A stretch of DNA of 64,000 nucleotides from Eunapius fragilis. Taxonomy: Eukaryota > Porifera > Demospongiae > Spongillida > Spongillidae. A program made the position numbers and the translations under genes. Shown here one piece after another: positions 21,365 through 32,398 of the stretch (its first letter is position 1; every line of letters begins with the position of its first letter). The notes beneath the pieces are model-generated. The model saw only the letters and a list, made by a program, of their open reading frames with translations, was not told the DNA's origin and searched no databases. The DNA lies in NCBI GenBank assembly GCA_963681505.1, contig OY811972.1, positions 6,037,350 to 6,101,349 of the forward strand, read 5' to 3'.

Positions 21365-22411
21365 TTATGAACAGCCTTCAGGGTAAGTGGGAGAGGCTAG
21401 GTACAGCAACTCCTCAGCATGGTCTGAAAACAAGGTGCCTTCTTCCTGAAATACTTGCTGTAGTTCAGCAAGAGTGGGTTTGCCACAGTTATACTTTGTT
21501 CCCAGCCACTGCGCAAATCCCTTGTATGTCTTACTCTTGCTGGAGGGCTCCTCTCTGCAGTACTTTCGCTGTGTACATAAGTTTTTCAATTCCTGCCATG
21601 TTTATACTAACTTTACAACTTACCAGCAGTGACACGTAGTAATGATACATAGGAATATTCTCTTTCTCTGCCTTCAGTAAAACCTAGTGACAAACTCATC
21701 TGATTTCATCTTTGCATATGCTTCACAGGGCTTGTGTGCAAAGATCTTCAATTACAAGAACACATTAAATACTATGTTTTATTACACCTCATTACTCACC
21801 CTTCTCCTTTCCTCAGCTCGCAACTCTCCAAGACGTGCATTACAAAATGAAGTTGCAGCTTTCAATTTGTATTTTATACGTACTTCAGCCTTCAAAACTT
21901 TTCCGATGACTTCCTGGGATTTTTATTGAACAAGCAGTATGCCGATATTTAGTAGGCAATAACTTACTAGGACATCCTTGTTCTCTGGCTGTCTTGAAAG
22001 TGTGTTACAGAATAGGTTTGCTGTTTTTACCAGCAGATCATCCTGTAAGAAAAAGGAACACATCATTGTATTAATAACAATGCTTTTAAAATTTTGAACC
22101 TTAAAAGGACTACTGTTGATGGAGAATGAATCTCTCATGGAATCATCAAAGGCTTTCTTAAGATCACGTTGTTCGGTCTCTATCCTTTCAAGGGTTTGCT
22201 GGAAAGATTGAACTGTATCCAGGATTGTTTTCAGTGTTCCACTTAGTGGGTGTTGAGGTACAGGTATGCTGGCAGTAATCCTTGCGCTGCCACTTGATGA
22301 TGCATCGTCATTATGACTGGATGATGCTAGGTTGCCGCGGATGGGTGTTGTGGTGGTTGAATATGGTTGAAACCGTGCTACATGTACAGCTTGTGCCGCC
22401 ATTTGCCGCAA
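21365..22411 (-). CDS. Accessory (second) gene of the CACTA-like element
   Basis: Spliced minus-strand gene. Exon 1 22411-22100 (MRQMAAQAVHVARF; a Ser-rich region, then a coiled-coil heptad stretch TVQSFQQTLERIETEQRDLK). Exon 2 22042-21968 (DDLLVKTANLFCNTL). Exon 3 21913-21800 (EVIGKVLKAEVRIKYKLKAA, ending LGELRAEERRR). These join in phase with good GT-AG borders. Further exons run to about 21365, the last reading KTYKGFAQWLGTKYNCGKPT and ending SPTYPEGCS. No known domain recognised. By position it is the counterpart of TNPA-like accessory proteins that bind subterminal repeats; that role is inferred. The gene at 15676-16910 sits in the same place in the other element. Confidence 0.6.
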
Positions 22412-22447
22412 AATAAGCCACGTGCACGTGAAACCGCAAACACAAAC

Positions 22448-25400
22448 ATGGCGACTAAGACAAAGCGTAAGTTTACTTCTAACTCGCCAGTAGTTTATAA
22501 CAAACTTAATTTAGGTTTTTACTGCGAAGTATGCGACGAAGATTTCGCGTTTCCATGCATATACAAGCGGCATCTCACCAGCCGTTCCCATCAAACATTT
22601 GTTGAGCGCTTACGTGTCTTTGACGACGATCAACACATGGAAGAGGTTGGATTTCTGTGTGCTTGTGTTGTTTCTGTGTGCGTGTTAGTGTTTGCATGTG
22701 TTGTGTGTGCGTGTGTTAGTGTGTGCGTGTGTTGTGTGTGCCTGTGTTGTTAGTGTGTGCATGTATGGGCACCCATGTATGTGTGCGTGTGTAGTTAGTG
22801 TGTGCATGTGTAGTTAGTGTGCGCGTGTGTTGTTAGTGTGTGCATGTGTTGTGTGTGCGTGTGTTGTTAGCGTGTGCGTTTGTTGTTAGTGTGTGTATGT
22901 GTTATTTGAGTGTGCGTTGTATGTGCATGCGTGTGTATGTGTGTTCTCAGTTTGACGGTTTGGTGGTGCATGGACAATTCATATCAGGAATCCAATCCAA
23001 CTGACTACACATATGGAGACACTGGGCTTGAGGATATCTCTGATAGTGCTCTGGATGAAACCATTCATGACACCCATGAAGAGCAAATTGATAGTGACAG
23101 TGATTTCGAATTTGGCGCGTATTTCGAAGAGCTTGAGAATACAACTAATGAAAGCTATTACCCATTTCCATCGAAGATCTTTGCTCTGTTATTTCTCCTT
23201 GTTTACAGTCCTCACCCTATGGTAAATGTGCACCTCACCCCCTTTTGTTGTAAACTATTTCTTTAAACAGGGTCGCAGAAACCTCACATTTGTGTGGTTT
23301 ATCTTAAAAAGTATGGGTGTCAAAACCCCTAGCATGTCATCTGTTATGGCATTTAAGCTCCCTGAAACAGAAGCTTCTCTGAAAGTAAGGGGCTCATTAC
23401 ATTACTTCATACATGTAGGTAGCCTGAGTCAAATGGGCCAAGGTATTTCACCTGTTATATCACTGCCACTTGTGATTAATATGTATAGGCTACTTGGTGA
23501 CTGTACTCTCATCATGGTGTGTGTATGTTCAATAAGAGCAACGGTTTTACTACTGCAGTTCTTCTATTTGACAGCACTGTACTCGTGATCAAGTGCCATT
23601 CTATTGCATCCCTGTGTCATCTATCATCCGTCAGAGCCTTGGCAGACCAGACATAGCCAGTGCTATTGTGCGGCATCCTGTTTGTACTGAAGATAAATAC
23701 ACGTAAGCGTTGCAGTTTATATAATGTTGTTTACTTAATCTTAAATTATCAGAGAGATGTTTCATGGAAATCGCTGGCATACTGATAATCGTTTCATGTC
23801 ACCCATGGTCAAACTTACTGATGGGACTTCCTGTTTTGTTTATGACTGTGTAAAGGTTGTCTATCCACTACTTGGCACTACTACAGGAATAATACAAAAA
23901 TATTTTCATAAGGTACTTTGCCATTGTTTAATGTCCTGAGCATACCACATGGTGCACATTTGTACACAGCAGTGCACAGAAAGCAACACTTTTTACATTC
24001 CACAGGTTCAGCTTCTTTGCTGTTTTGCCATGTTTTACTGTCCTTATCTGTTTGGGCCGATGGTTTGAAGGCCTAACTCCTTCCACTTCCATGTACCCAG
24101 TGTGGTAACTGTGATAAGCTTCCATAAGAAGAACGGTGAAAGGAATTAGGCCTTCAAATTTTCAGCTAGAAAAGGCATGGCAAAATAGTCAAAGGTCCCA
24201 AAAAAACTGAATGAATGCAAATTTTTTGGTTCTCATGTACTGCAGCGTACACCCATGCACGACATTAGACATTAATCACTTATTTGTTATTGAAGTATAT
24301 TCTTACATATTCTTACAGAACTGCCTGAAAGAGGTGTTGGCCGAGGTGGATATTCTTTTGGATCTTGCACAGTTCAGGCAAATGGTTCCTGATACAACAG
24401 CAACACACATGGACACAGATGCACTCATTCTATATCACTCTTCTGCTGTAATTGCTGTGAGGGATATTCTGGGTTTTGCTGAACCGCCACGAATTGTAGT
24501 ACGGTGGACACCACCAAACTTCTCCAGGATGACTTTACAGGTACAGATCAAATGTACTTATGTGTATACTTAGTATTTTATTGCAATAATTATTTCATAA
24601 GGAAACCACTAGTTATCTATCACCTCATCCTATGAAGGCAAAGGCAGCAGGCAAGCCAGTGGTGATGTTACCTATTATTTTATTTTCCGATGACACCAGC
24701 GGTAACAAAAGCAAGAAGTGGCACAAATTTGAGTCGTGGTATATGTCATTAGCTGGACTTCCACGCCATATAAATGCTAGAATTGAAAACATCCACTTCT
24801 TGTGTTGCTCGGATAGTGTGTGTCCCTTGGACATGAGTAAACCAATTTCAGAAGAATTAGTAAGACTTGAACAAGAAGGGGTTGTAGTTTATGATGCATT
24901 GTATAAGGAAATGGTACTAGTGATTGCTCCGCTCATGTGTATTGTTTGTGACAACCCACGGGCATCTGAACTGTTGAACCATCTTGGCAGTTCCGCTATA
25001 AAGTATTGTCGCATCTGTATGGTTAGTAAGTATTGTGTTTACATAGCAGAGATTTTCATTTATCCCCTTGTTTTTCTGAAGTGTGATAAGACTGAAAATC
25101 CAGACGAGCTGAGTGAATTGCGAACAATGAGTCTTGCTTTACAACAGATTGCAGAGATTGAAGCGTTAAGGACTGAGCAAGAGAAAATTGAAATGAGGAA
25201 GTTGTATGGTGTAAGGGAGACTTTGAACCCATTGTTTTCCATTCATGCAGATCTATACAGGTATGCAAAGAATGTATATTATATTACAATTTTTATGTTA
25301 AATTTTTTACATCCTAGATGCCTACCAATTGAAGTGCTCCATACATTGCTACTTGGTATTTGTAAGTATATACTAAAACATGTTATGTCAGGATTATCAG

Positions 25401-26878
25401 CTCGTCAGAAGGCAGAAATCCTTGCACGTGTAAAAGCATTTGACACCTCTGGGTTCAGGACCAAAATGTATGGCAATGTTTGTCAACATTACAAATCCTT
25501 CGTTGGAAGAGACTTTAAGGGCTGGTCCCAGATGGCCTTGTTTATTTTAGGACCCTACCTAGATGGTGGACAGACACAAGTATTGTTGACATTTTCTAAG
25601 GTTAGGGGGTGAGATTTAATTGTAACTAATCACAACAAAGTGTATGTCACTACAGGTGTTCCAAATTGCGTATTGCGAATTTTTCTGTGTCCAATTAAGT
25701 GAAGAATGGAAAGGCATATGTTGTTCTTTCATTGACTCTGTAAAAACACACATGCCATTGCTGCTGAACAAGCCAAAGACTCACCTCATTCTTCATCTTG
25801 TTGACTGTATGATAGATTTTGGACCATCCTCCGCATTCAGTGCAGAGAGGTAAACTATATTGTTAAGTAATGTGAACTTATATGGTGCTTAATAATGATA
25901 GGTTTGAGTCTTTTAACTCGAGGGTTCGTCAATACAATGTTTTTGGAAACCGTCTTGCTCCAAGTCGAGATATAGCTCACCGTTTTTCTGTTGTGCAGCA
26001 CATCCGTTATATTTGCCATGGTGGAAATCTCAGCAGTGGTGAAAAGTGATTTGTATGCCAGCTTATAGAATTTGTTTTTCATGTACTTTCATTATCCCTA
26101 GGTGTGGTGATGCTTTAAAGATGATTTTTTTGTCACCAGTAATGCAGCATATTATGTGTGGCATTCCAATGGAAGATCTGCAAGGAACTCGAGCTATTTA
26201 TCAGCCAGGAACACCCAGAAAGGTATATATAGTGTCATTGTGTTACAATTTTAATATATTAATTTCTTATACAGAAAGGACAAAAGATATATCTGAAAGA
26301 TCTACCACTGACACTAGCTGGTAAACAGAAGAATACTTTAGAGGAGCTTCAAAGTAACTCCCACAACTACAACGTTCAGCTTGGGGAGCATGCACTTACT
26401 GATAAAGTACTAGAGTATCGTGCGTTAATTTGCTCTGAACGCTCTCTTGTTAATTCTGGTGAAAACATAGAATTTGTGACATCATATGATCAGGTATGTA
26501 TAGTCTCTTTGAGCAGTGTATTTATATTATTTTCATTTTTAGTTTATGTATGGAATTCTGCTGGCAACATTCACTACCCACAATGCTGCATGGTGCCTAG
26601 TTCAGGGCATTCTACCTCTTGTGTCCCTTGACAACCAGCCCATTTTGAATCCTTATGACTGTCCTTTGCTGGAATTAAGCAACACCATTTTCTGCACTCC
26701 AAGCTGCAACATTAAGAGACCTGCACCTTTGGTGCATGAGTGCACAGATACCTGTATCTTCCAAGAGACAATGCAAGCACGAACTGTTGAGAGAGAGAAT
26801 ATTTTGTGTAGCAAATTGGTCTTTCAACATGACTGGTCTAACCCTACTTATTGTTGCAATGTGTACTGTACAAGATAA
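22448..26878 (+). CDS. CACTA-like transposase (TNP2/Plavaka-like)
   Basis: About twelve exons with ~50-bp introns. Exon 1 22448-22645 holds a C2H2-like motif (CEVCDEDFAFPCIYKRHLTS); exon 2 22988-23221 is acidic; exon 3 23271-23384. Main catalytic block at 24586-25021: LFSDDTSGNKSKKWHKFESW, then GVVVYDALYKEMVLVIAPLM and CDNPRASELLNHLG with a C..C pair. Next, 25080-25260; 25318-25601 with PIEVLHTLLLGICKYI; 25657-25850; an exon with NVFGNRLAPSRDIAHRF; 26275-26494; and the last exon 26543-26878, ending CNVYCTR. AATAAA follows at about 26885. The DDTSGN...DNPRAS...LHTLLLG series is what I know from TNP2-like animal and fungal transposases. Exons between 23587 and 24540 are less certain. No stop was noted inside the assigned exons, so the element may be active. 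Confidence 0.8.
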
Positions 26879-27135
26879 ATATTTTTAATAAATCATAATT
26901 ATTCAATACTTATATTTCACCCATATATGGAAGATGGTTTTTGGTACAGAAATGATATCATGTATGTTACAGAAATGACAAAGGTTTATGGTACAGATTG
27001 TAGCTACATTCTGGGTCATAAAATTTGTCTACATAGTATGTACCAAGGTGTGTCAACATATCTGGCCCAAAATGACTACATATACGGTACATACGTCTTA
27101 CAGGTATGTACCAGAAATTAGAAGTTGGCTGTGTA

Positions 27136-27965
27136 GGTCCGCTACTCAAAGGAGGTGATTCAGTCGCGAGGCGGAAATGGTATTATATTTAGGAAATGAA
27201 GTCCGCCTCACTGAATCACCTTATGGGTAGCTGACCCTATTCAAACACGTAGAAAGCTGGCCGTGCATGTATTAAAGCTTATACGAGAAAATGTTGTGGC
27301 AGAGTCTCCCTTTGTGTTTTATCAGTGTCGCGCCTATCTTGTAACTGTCAGTGTGTCTATTAATAACGTAAATCTTCCATCTGTTTGTTTCTAGCTTGGA
27401 TCGAACACTTATTGAACGTATAGGCTTGGTGCACTAGTACAGACGGACTGTTTCTAAGGTAAGGCGAGGCGGGCGTTATTGCTGTGTAAGTTTTGGCACG
27501 CTAGGTTTTTATATAGAGCGCACCCAATTAATTTTGAGGTTATTCACGTGTAAACTCCTTTTAAAAATGGGTTTTCATGCACGTTGCTTAAACTCATTGT
27601 CCTTGGTGGCCCCATGCGTCTGTTGTGTTCGTTTCTTACTTCTTTTTTTGTTAAGCGCTTGGTTTATGCTAAAAGAAGCAATCAGTTGTTCCAAAAAAAA
27701 ATATTACAGCATATATTGAGCCTCTTTTCTCAAAGTAGAACCTTGTTCTTCGCTAAGAAATAGTTTTACCAAAGCTGAGGCACAATAAAACACACCATTT
27801 TCAAATGAATTTCATTGCAGCAATGCTACCCTTTAAAAAGTACTCCGGACGCGACATCACTCATTGACGTACTTAACCTATTCCGTTGATTAGCGATCAG
27901 GATGTCATGTCCGATCCGAAGTACTTCTTAAAGAGAAGGGTCTATTATTACCTATTTTGGCTGAA
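27136..27965. other. No gene recognised; small hairpin
   Basis: GAGGTGATTCAGTCGCGAGG near 27150 is partly mirrored by CGCCTCACTGAATCACCTTA at 27203-27222, a ~75-bp hairpin. The rest holds only short ORFs without motifs. Confidence 0.45.
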
Positions 27966-27967
27966 TA

Positions 27968-29263
27968 CAGTAGCGCCTCGGTCATTGAGACAATTAGCAT
28001 ATCCCACATTGGGAAAATATGCCCCATTCATAGCGATGTTATCTAGGTTCTTGTGTTCCTAGCGATCGCTACAACCCACCGCTAACGAGTTCATTTTGTC
28101 AAGGAATCTCATTAGAAGGTGGTTTATATAAACTATACCTCTCCCAGCAGTTAATACAATAATAGCTGCATGCAAACGCCTTACCTTCACCCCTTGGTTG
28201 AAAATAAAACGAACTTACCTATACAGTACCGTGCACCCTTATACATAAAAGACAGGTTCCACAACATGGACAGCTGATGACAGAAAGGCAGGTGCCAGCT
28301 CCAACACCATGTCTATTAGTGGGAGACAACATATACAAGTGATGAATAGATTGAGATGGATTGACCAGCATGTAAACCACCTACATATGCATGCATGTGC
28401 ACATAAAATATGTGCGTCTTGTGCAAGTGACGTGCCTGTACCTGCATAAAATTGGTGAGTGACAAAGTTCTTAGATACAAAGTACCCACGTTACAGAAAC
28501 ATACCTAAGATGAGTTTACATTAACCTATATGTACATGCATTGGGATTGTTGTTTCATTACCATCTAGTTTACAGAGATGTAAAGACTAGGACTAGGAAT
28601 ATTCTGCATTAAGCGTGGTAATGCAACACACCTAAAAAGGGTAATTCAGCCAATCAAAAAGTGTCTTGTTGTTGCTTGCTTTGTATGTCCAGGCGACCTT
28701 GAGCTTCTGATTCAGTCATATGCTTGGTAAGATGATGTTGGCATGCATGGTTTGTATTGTGCTGTAAATAATTCCTTACTCAATTTTATGCAGGCATGTC
28801 ACTTGCACAAGACGCACATACTTTATGTGCACATGCATTGCATATATAGGTGGTTTACATGCTGGTAGATCCATCTCAGTCTATTCATCACTTGTATATA
28901 TTGTCTCCCACTAATAGTCATGGTGTTGGAGGTGGCACCTGCCTTTCTGTCATCAGCTGTCCATGCATGTAGTGGAAACCTGTCTTTTATGTATAAGGGT
29001 GCACGGTACTGTATAGGTAAGTTTCAACCAAAGGGTGAAGGTAAGGCGTTTGCATGCAGCTAGTATTGTATTAAGAACTGCTGGGAGAGTATAGTTTCTA
29101 TAAACCACCTTCTAATGAGTTCCTCAACGAAATGAATCTGAAATGAATCTCATTAGTGGTGGGTTGTAGGACACAAGGACCTAGATAACATCGCTATGAA
29201 TAGGGCATATTTTCCCAATGTGGGGATATGCAAAATTACTGATCAAACTAAGAACCACTGCTG
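27968..29263. mobile_element. pogo-like foldback element (non-autonomous)
   Basis: 1296 bp with ~470-bp arms (about 27968-28440 and 28795-29263). Termini CAGTAGCGCCTCGG and its imperfect complement ending CCACTGCTG are flanked by TA on both sides (27966-27967, 29264-29265). CAGT...CCTCGG ends with TA duplication resemble the pogo/Tigger branch of Tc1-mariner. Long shared blocks include GACAGGTTCCAC/GTGGAAACCTGTC and CACTTGCACAAGACGCACAT. The ~350-bp centre has no transposase ORF. A G run (29267-29288) follows immediately. Confidence 0.8.
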
Positions 29264-29269
29264 TAGGGG

Positions 29270-29705
29270 GGGGGGGGGGGGGGGGGGGTCAATGGCTCAA
29301 TGCAACATACTGTAAAGGGCTCCAAGGGACAATTTCCCTTCGTCATAAGACCTTGTGCATCTCATAGCAGCTTCATAAGATCTTGTACATCTCATAGTGA
29401 TGATACTTTGGTATCTTTCCTCCGTTGCTCATAGTTGAATGATGTAAGTTCGACTAGTACCACCTTTATGTTGGTAGAACCATATACAAAATACATATGG
29501 TGGAAACTTGCAAGCCCCTAAGCTAGTGTACTTTATTGCTATTTGCTATGTACGTCGGTTGTGTGTATATAATACTAGTTAAGTGACTACTGGTCCCTCC
29601 GTTCAGTTTGGAGGTTGCTGCTTCCTGTGTTCATTTTTGGTGACTGCCTGGTTCCTCTGTATGAATTTGCATTCAGTACAGTACATTTTAAAAGGGACCA
29701 GTAGT
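29270..29705. other. No gene recognised; small inverted repeat
   Basis: ACTACTGGTCCC near 29585 is mirrored by GGGACCAGTAGT at about 29695, enclosing ~110 bp. Otherwise non-coding. Confidence 0.5.
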
Positions 29706-29709
29706 CATT

Positions 29710-30351
29710 AACACCATGTTTCCCCTGCCACCACACCCACGTTTCCCTGCCACCACACCCATGTTCCCCCTGCCACCCCACCCATGCTCCCCTTGCCAGT
29801 TCCCCCTGCCACCACACCCATATTCCCCCAGCTACCACACCCATGTTCCCCTGCCACCACACCCTTTTCCCCTGCCACCACACCCATGTTCCCCCTGCCA
29901 CAACACCCATATTCCCCCAGCTACCTCACCCATGTTCCCGTGCCACCACACCCTTTTCCCCTGCCACCACACCCATGTTCCTCCTGCCACCACACCCATG
30001 TTCCCCTTGCCACCACACCCATGTTCCCCCTGCCACCACACCCATGTTCCCCCTGCCACCACACCCATGTTCCCCCTGCCACCACACCCATGTTCCCTTT
30101 GCCACCACACCCATGTTCCCCCTGCCACCACACCCATGTTCCCTTTGCCACCACACCCATGTTTTCCCTGCCACCACACCCATGTTCCCCTTGCCACCAC
30201 ACCCATGTTCCCTTTGCCACCACACCCATGTTTTCCCTGCCACCACACCCATGTTCCCCTTGCCACCACACCCATGTTCCCTTTGCCACCACACCCATGT
30301 TTTCCCTGCCACCACACCCATGTTCCCCTTGCCACCACACATGTTCCACCT
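29710..30351. repeat. 23-bp minisatellite, left block
   Basis: About 27 copies of a 23-bp unit CCACCACACCCATGTTCCCCC(TG) with drift (TTTGC, TTTTCC variants forming a higher-order pattern at 30090-30330). All frames are open because the unit lacks stops, so long His/Pro/Cys ORFs appear on both strands; they are artefacts of the repeat. The same unit resumes at 32014-32265. Confidence 0.9.
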
Positions 30352-30748
30352 GGGTCATTCTATATCGATTGAACACACATATGGAAGCATTTTTGTGAAA
30401 GAGTGCAGGCTATTACCCTGCGTATATTTATGTATTATACTAACTTTTAAATATCAATTGTTCGTAAGTTATTAGTGTGTAAAAGCTGACCAAATATTTA
30501 AACTATGCTAATTATCTTTGCGAGCGTTACAGCAGTAGCGATGGTTTTTTTTTTCGTGCGTACAGAACATCATGACTATCATGCTGGGATCATCCCCTAC
30601 AGACGGCCCCAATGAATTTTAATGAGCGATATATCAGTGATGCAAATAGCTATCAAACAGTAATGGATACTTAACAGTAATGAGCATTTCATTTTTTGCC
30701 GGTACTGGTCTACACCCTTCTTGTAAATTCTCGTTCTAGCTGGGCCTA

Positions 30749-30842
30749 GTTTAGGTTCAGTGTAAGAGGGATAAGTACATTGGCTTCACTTAGGGTTAGG
30801 GTGAAGCCAATGTACTTATCCCCCTTACACTGAACCTAAAAT
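30749..30842. repeat. Near-perfect 94-bp hairpin
   Basis: TTTAGGTTCAGTGTAAGAGG is mirrored by CCCTTACACTGAACCTAAA, and ATAAGTACATTGGCTTCAC by its complement, separated by only a few bases (TTAGGGTTAGGG). The loop resembles a telomere-like repeat but is too short to claim as one. Confidence 0.8.
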
Positions 30843-31059
30843 TGTGGATGGTAAACTCTTAGCATATGCAATACATACATGTATATCATACCATACATGT
30901 AGTTGCAGAGTGCATTGTTGAACGCAAAAGGAAACAATAACATTGAAAGCAGCGGTAGGAACCAGTATATGGCATGGGTTCAACATCGGTGTGACATAAC
31001 ATTCATTCAGATGATGAGTTGTTGCCATTTCAAATTGCTACCTGTGGTATGGAAGAAAT

Positions 31060-31720
31060 ACATAGGTATTCCCTCCACACCCCCAGCGCACACACATAGC
31101 TATGTAAACTTCCCCCACAACACCCCCAATGCACAGCCATAGGTATGCACACATCCCCCTCAACACCCCCAGCCCCCTCAACACCCTCAGTGAGCACATC
31201 CCCCTCAACACCCCCAGCGCACACATCCCCCTCAACACCCCCAGCGCACACACATAGCTATGCACACATCACCCTCAACACACCCAGCACACAACCAGAG
31301 CTATGCACACATCCCTGAACACCCCAGTGCACACCCATAGGTATGCACACATCTCCCTCAACACCCCCAGCGCACACATTCCCGTCAACACCCCCAGCGC
31401 ACACCCATAGGTATGTACACGTACCACTCAACACCCCCAGCACACACCCATAGGTATGTACACATCCCCCTCAACACCCCCAGCGCACACATCCCCCTCA
31501 ACACCCCCAGCGCACAGGTATGCACACCCCCGCTCAACACCCAGTGCACACACATAGGTATTCACACATCCCTTTCAACACCCCCAGCGCACACCAATAG
31601 GAATGTACACATCCCCTTCATCACCCCCAGTGCACACCCATAGGTATGCACACATCTCCCTCAACACCCCCTGTGCACACATCCCCCTCAACACCCTCAG
31701 CACACACATCCCCTCAATGG
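31060..31720. repeat. Minisatellite with CCCTCAACACCCCCAGCGCA units
   Basis: Irregular 23-45 bp units built from ACATCCCCCTCAACACCCCC, AGCGCACAC and CCATAGGTATGCACAC. ORFs across it are by-products of composition. Confidence 0.85.
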
Positions 31721-32013
31721 TGGCAACTATTACGCTCGATAAGCCGTTGTGCTCAATTACGAAGTTCCTTTTTTATTAACAGCATGACAGTCATGATGTT
31801 CTGTATGAACGGAAAAATAACCATCGCTACTGCTGTAATGCTCGCAAAGATAATTAGCATAGTTTACATATATGTGGTCAACTTTATCACACCTAATACA
31901 TTTAAAAGTTAACTAGTATAATGCGTAAATATACGCAGGCTAATAGCCTGCACTCACCCACAAAAATGCATCCAAAAATGAGAGATGTGTGTTGAATCGA
32001 TATAGAATGACCC

Positions 32014-32265
32014 ACCTTGTTCCCCTTGCTACCACATCCATGTTCCCCCCTACCACCACACCCATGTTCCACCTACCACCACACCCATGTTCCCTTTGCT
32101 ACTACACCCATGTTCCCTTTGCTACCACACCCATGTTCCCCCAGCTACAACACCCATGTTCCCCCTGCCACCACATCCACGTTCTCCCTGCCACCACACC
32201 CATGTTCCCCCATCTATCACACCAGCTACCGCACCCATGTTCCCCCTGCTACCACCTCTACACTG
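32014..32265. repeat. 23-bp minisatellite, right block
   Basis: About 11 more diverged copies of the CCACCACACCCATGTTCCCCC unit in the same orientation as the block ending at 30351, with variants CTACCACACC and AGCTACAACACC. Confidence 0.85.
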
Positions 32266-32398
32266 TAGACAAATAATGGGTTATCATACGAGATGTAGAT
32301 GTTGCTTAAACTCAGTTGTACCATTTTCCTTTTTACATAAGGTTACGTTTTCAGAGCATTTTTATCTAAATAAATTGTGTTCCTTTGCATATCCCAGA

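Larger units (their letters stand above)
20620..27133 (+). mobile_element. Complete CACTA-like (CMC/TNP2-type) DNA transposon
   Basis: 6514 bp with terminal inverted repeats: the left end CACAGCCAACTTC (20620-20632) is matched by GAAGTTGGCTGTG (27121-27133), flanked by TA on both sides (20618-20619 and 27134-27135). Subterminal regions of about 250 bp at each end are packed with TGGTACAGA, TGTACCA and TGTTAC words. Inside are a multi-exon transposase on plus and a divergent accessory gene on minus from a shared promoter region near 22411-22448. CAC... ends, a 2-bp duplication, two divergent genes and subterminal repeats all fit the CACTA/CMC group. Confidence 0.85.
30352..32013. mobile_element. 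1.66-kb inverted-repeat element inserted in the minisatellite
   Basis: The ends GGGTCATTCTATATCGATT (30352 on) and its complement (ending 32013) are followed inward by ~240-bp inverted arms (30352-30590 and about 31780-32013). The flanking minisatellite bases ACCT are duplicated (30348-30351 and 32014-32017). Inside are a hairpin (30749-30842) and a second minisatellite (31060-31720). No transposase ORF. The element has split one array into two. Confidence 0.75.

Noticed and set aside
25056..25268. Minus-strand ORF opposite the transposase
   Set aside because: A shadow of the plus-strand transposase exon (CDKTENPDELSELRTMSLAL).
29716..30475. Long ORFs of 150-218 codons rich in His, Pro and Cys (and Trp/Gly on minus)
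   Set aside because: They are translations of a 23-bp minisatellite; every frame on both strands is open because the unit has no stop. No conserved protein is implied.
30795..30806. Telomere-like TTAGGG pair in a hairpin loop
   Set aside because: Just two units within a palindrome; not a telomeric array.
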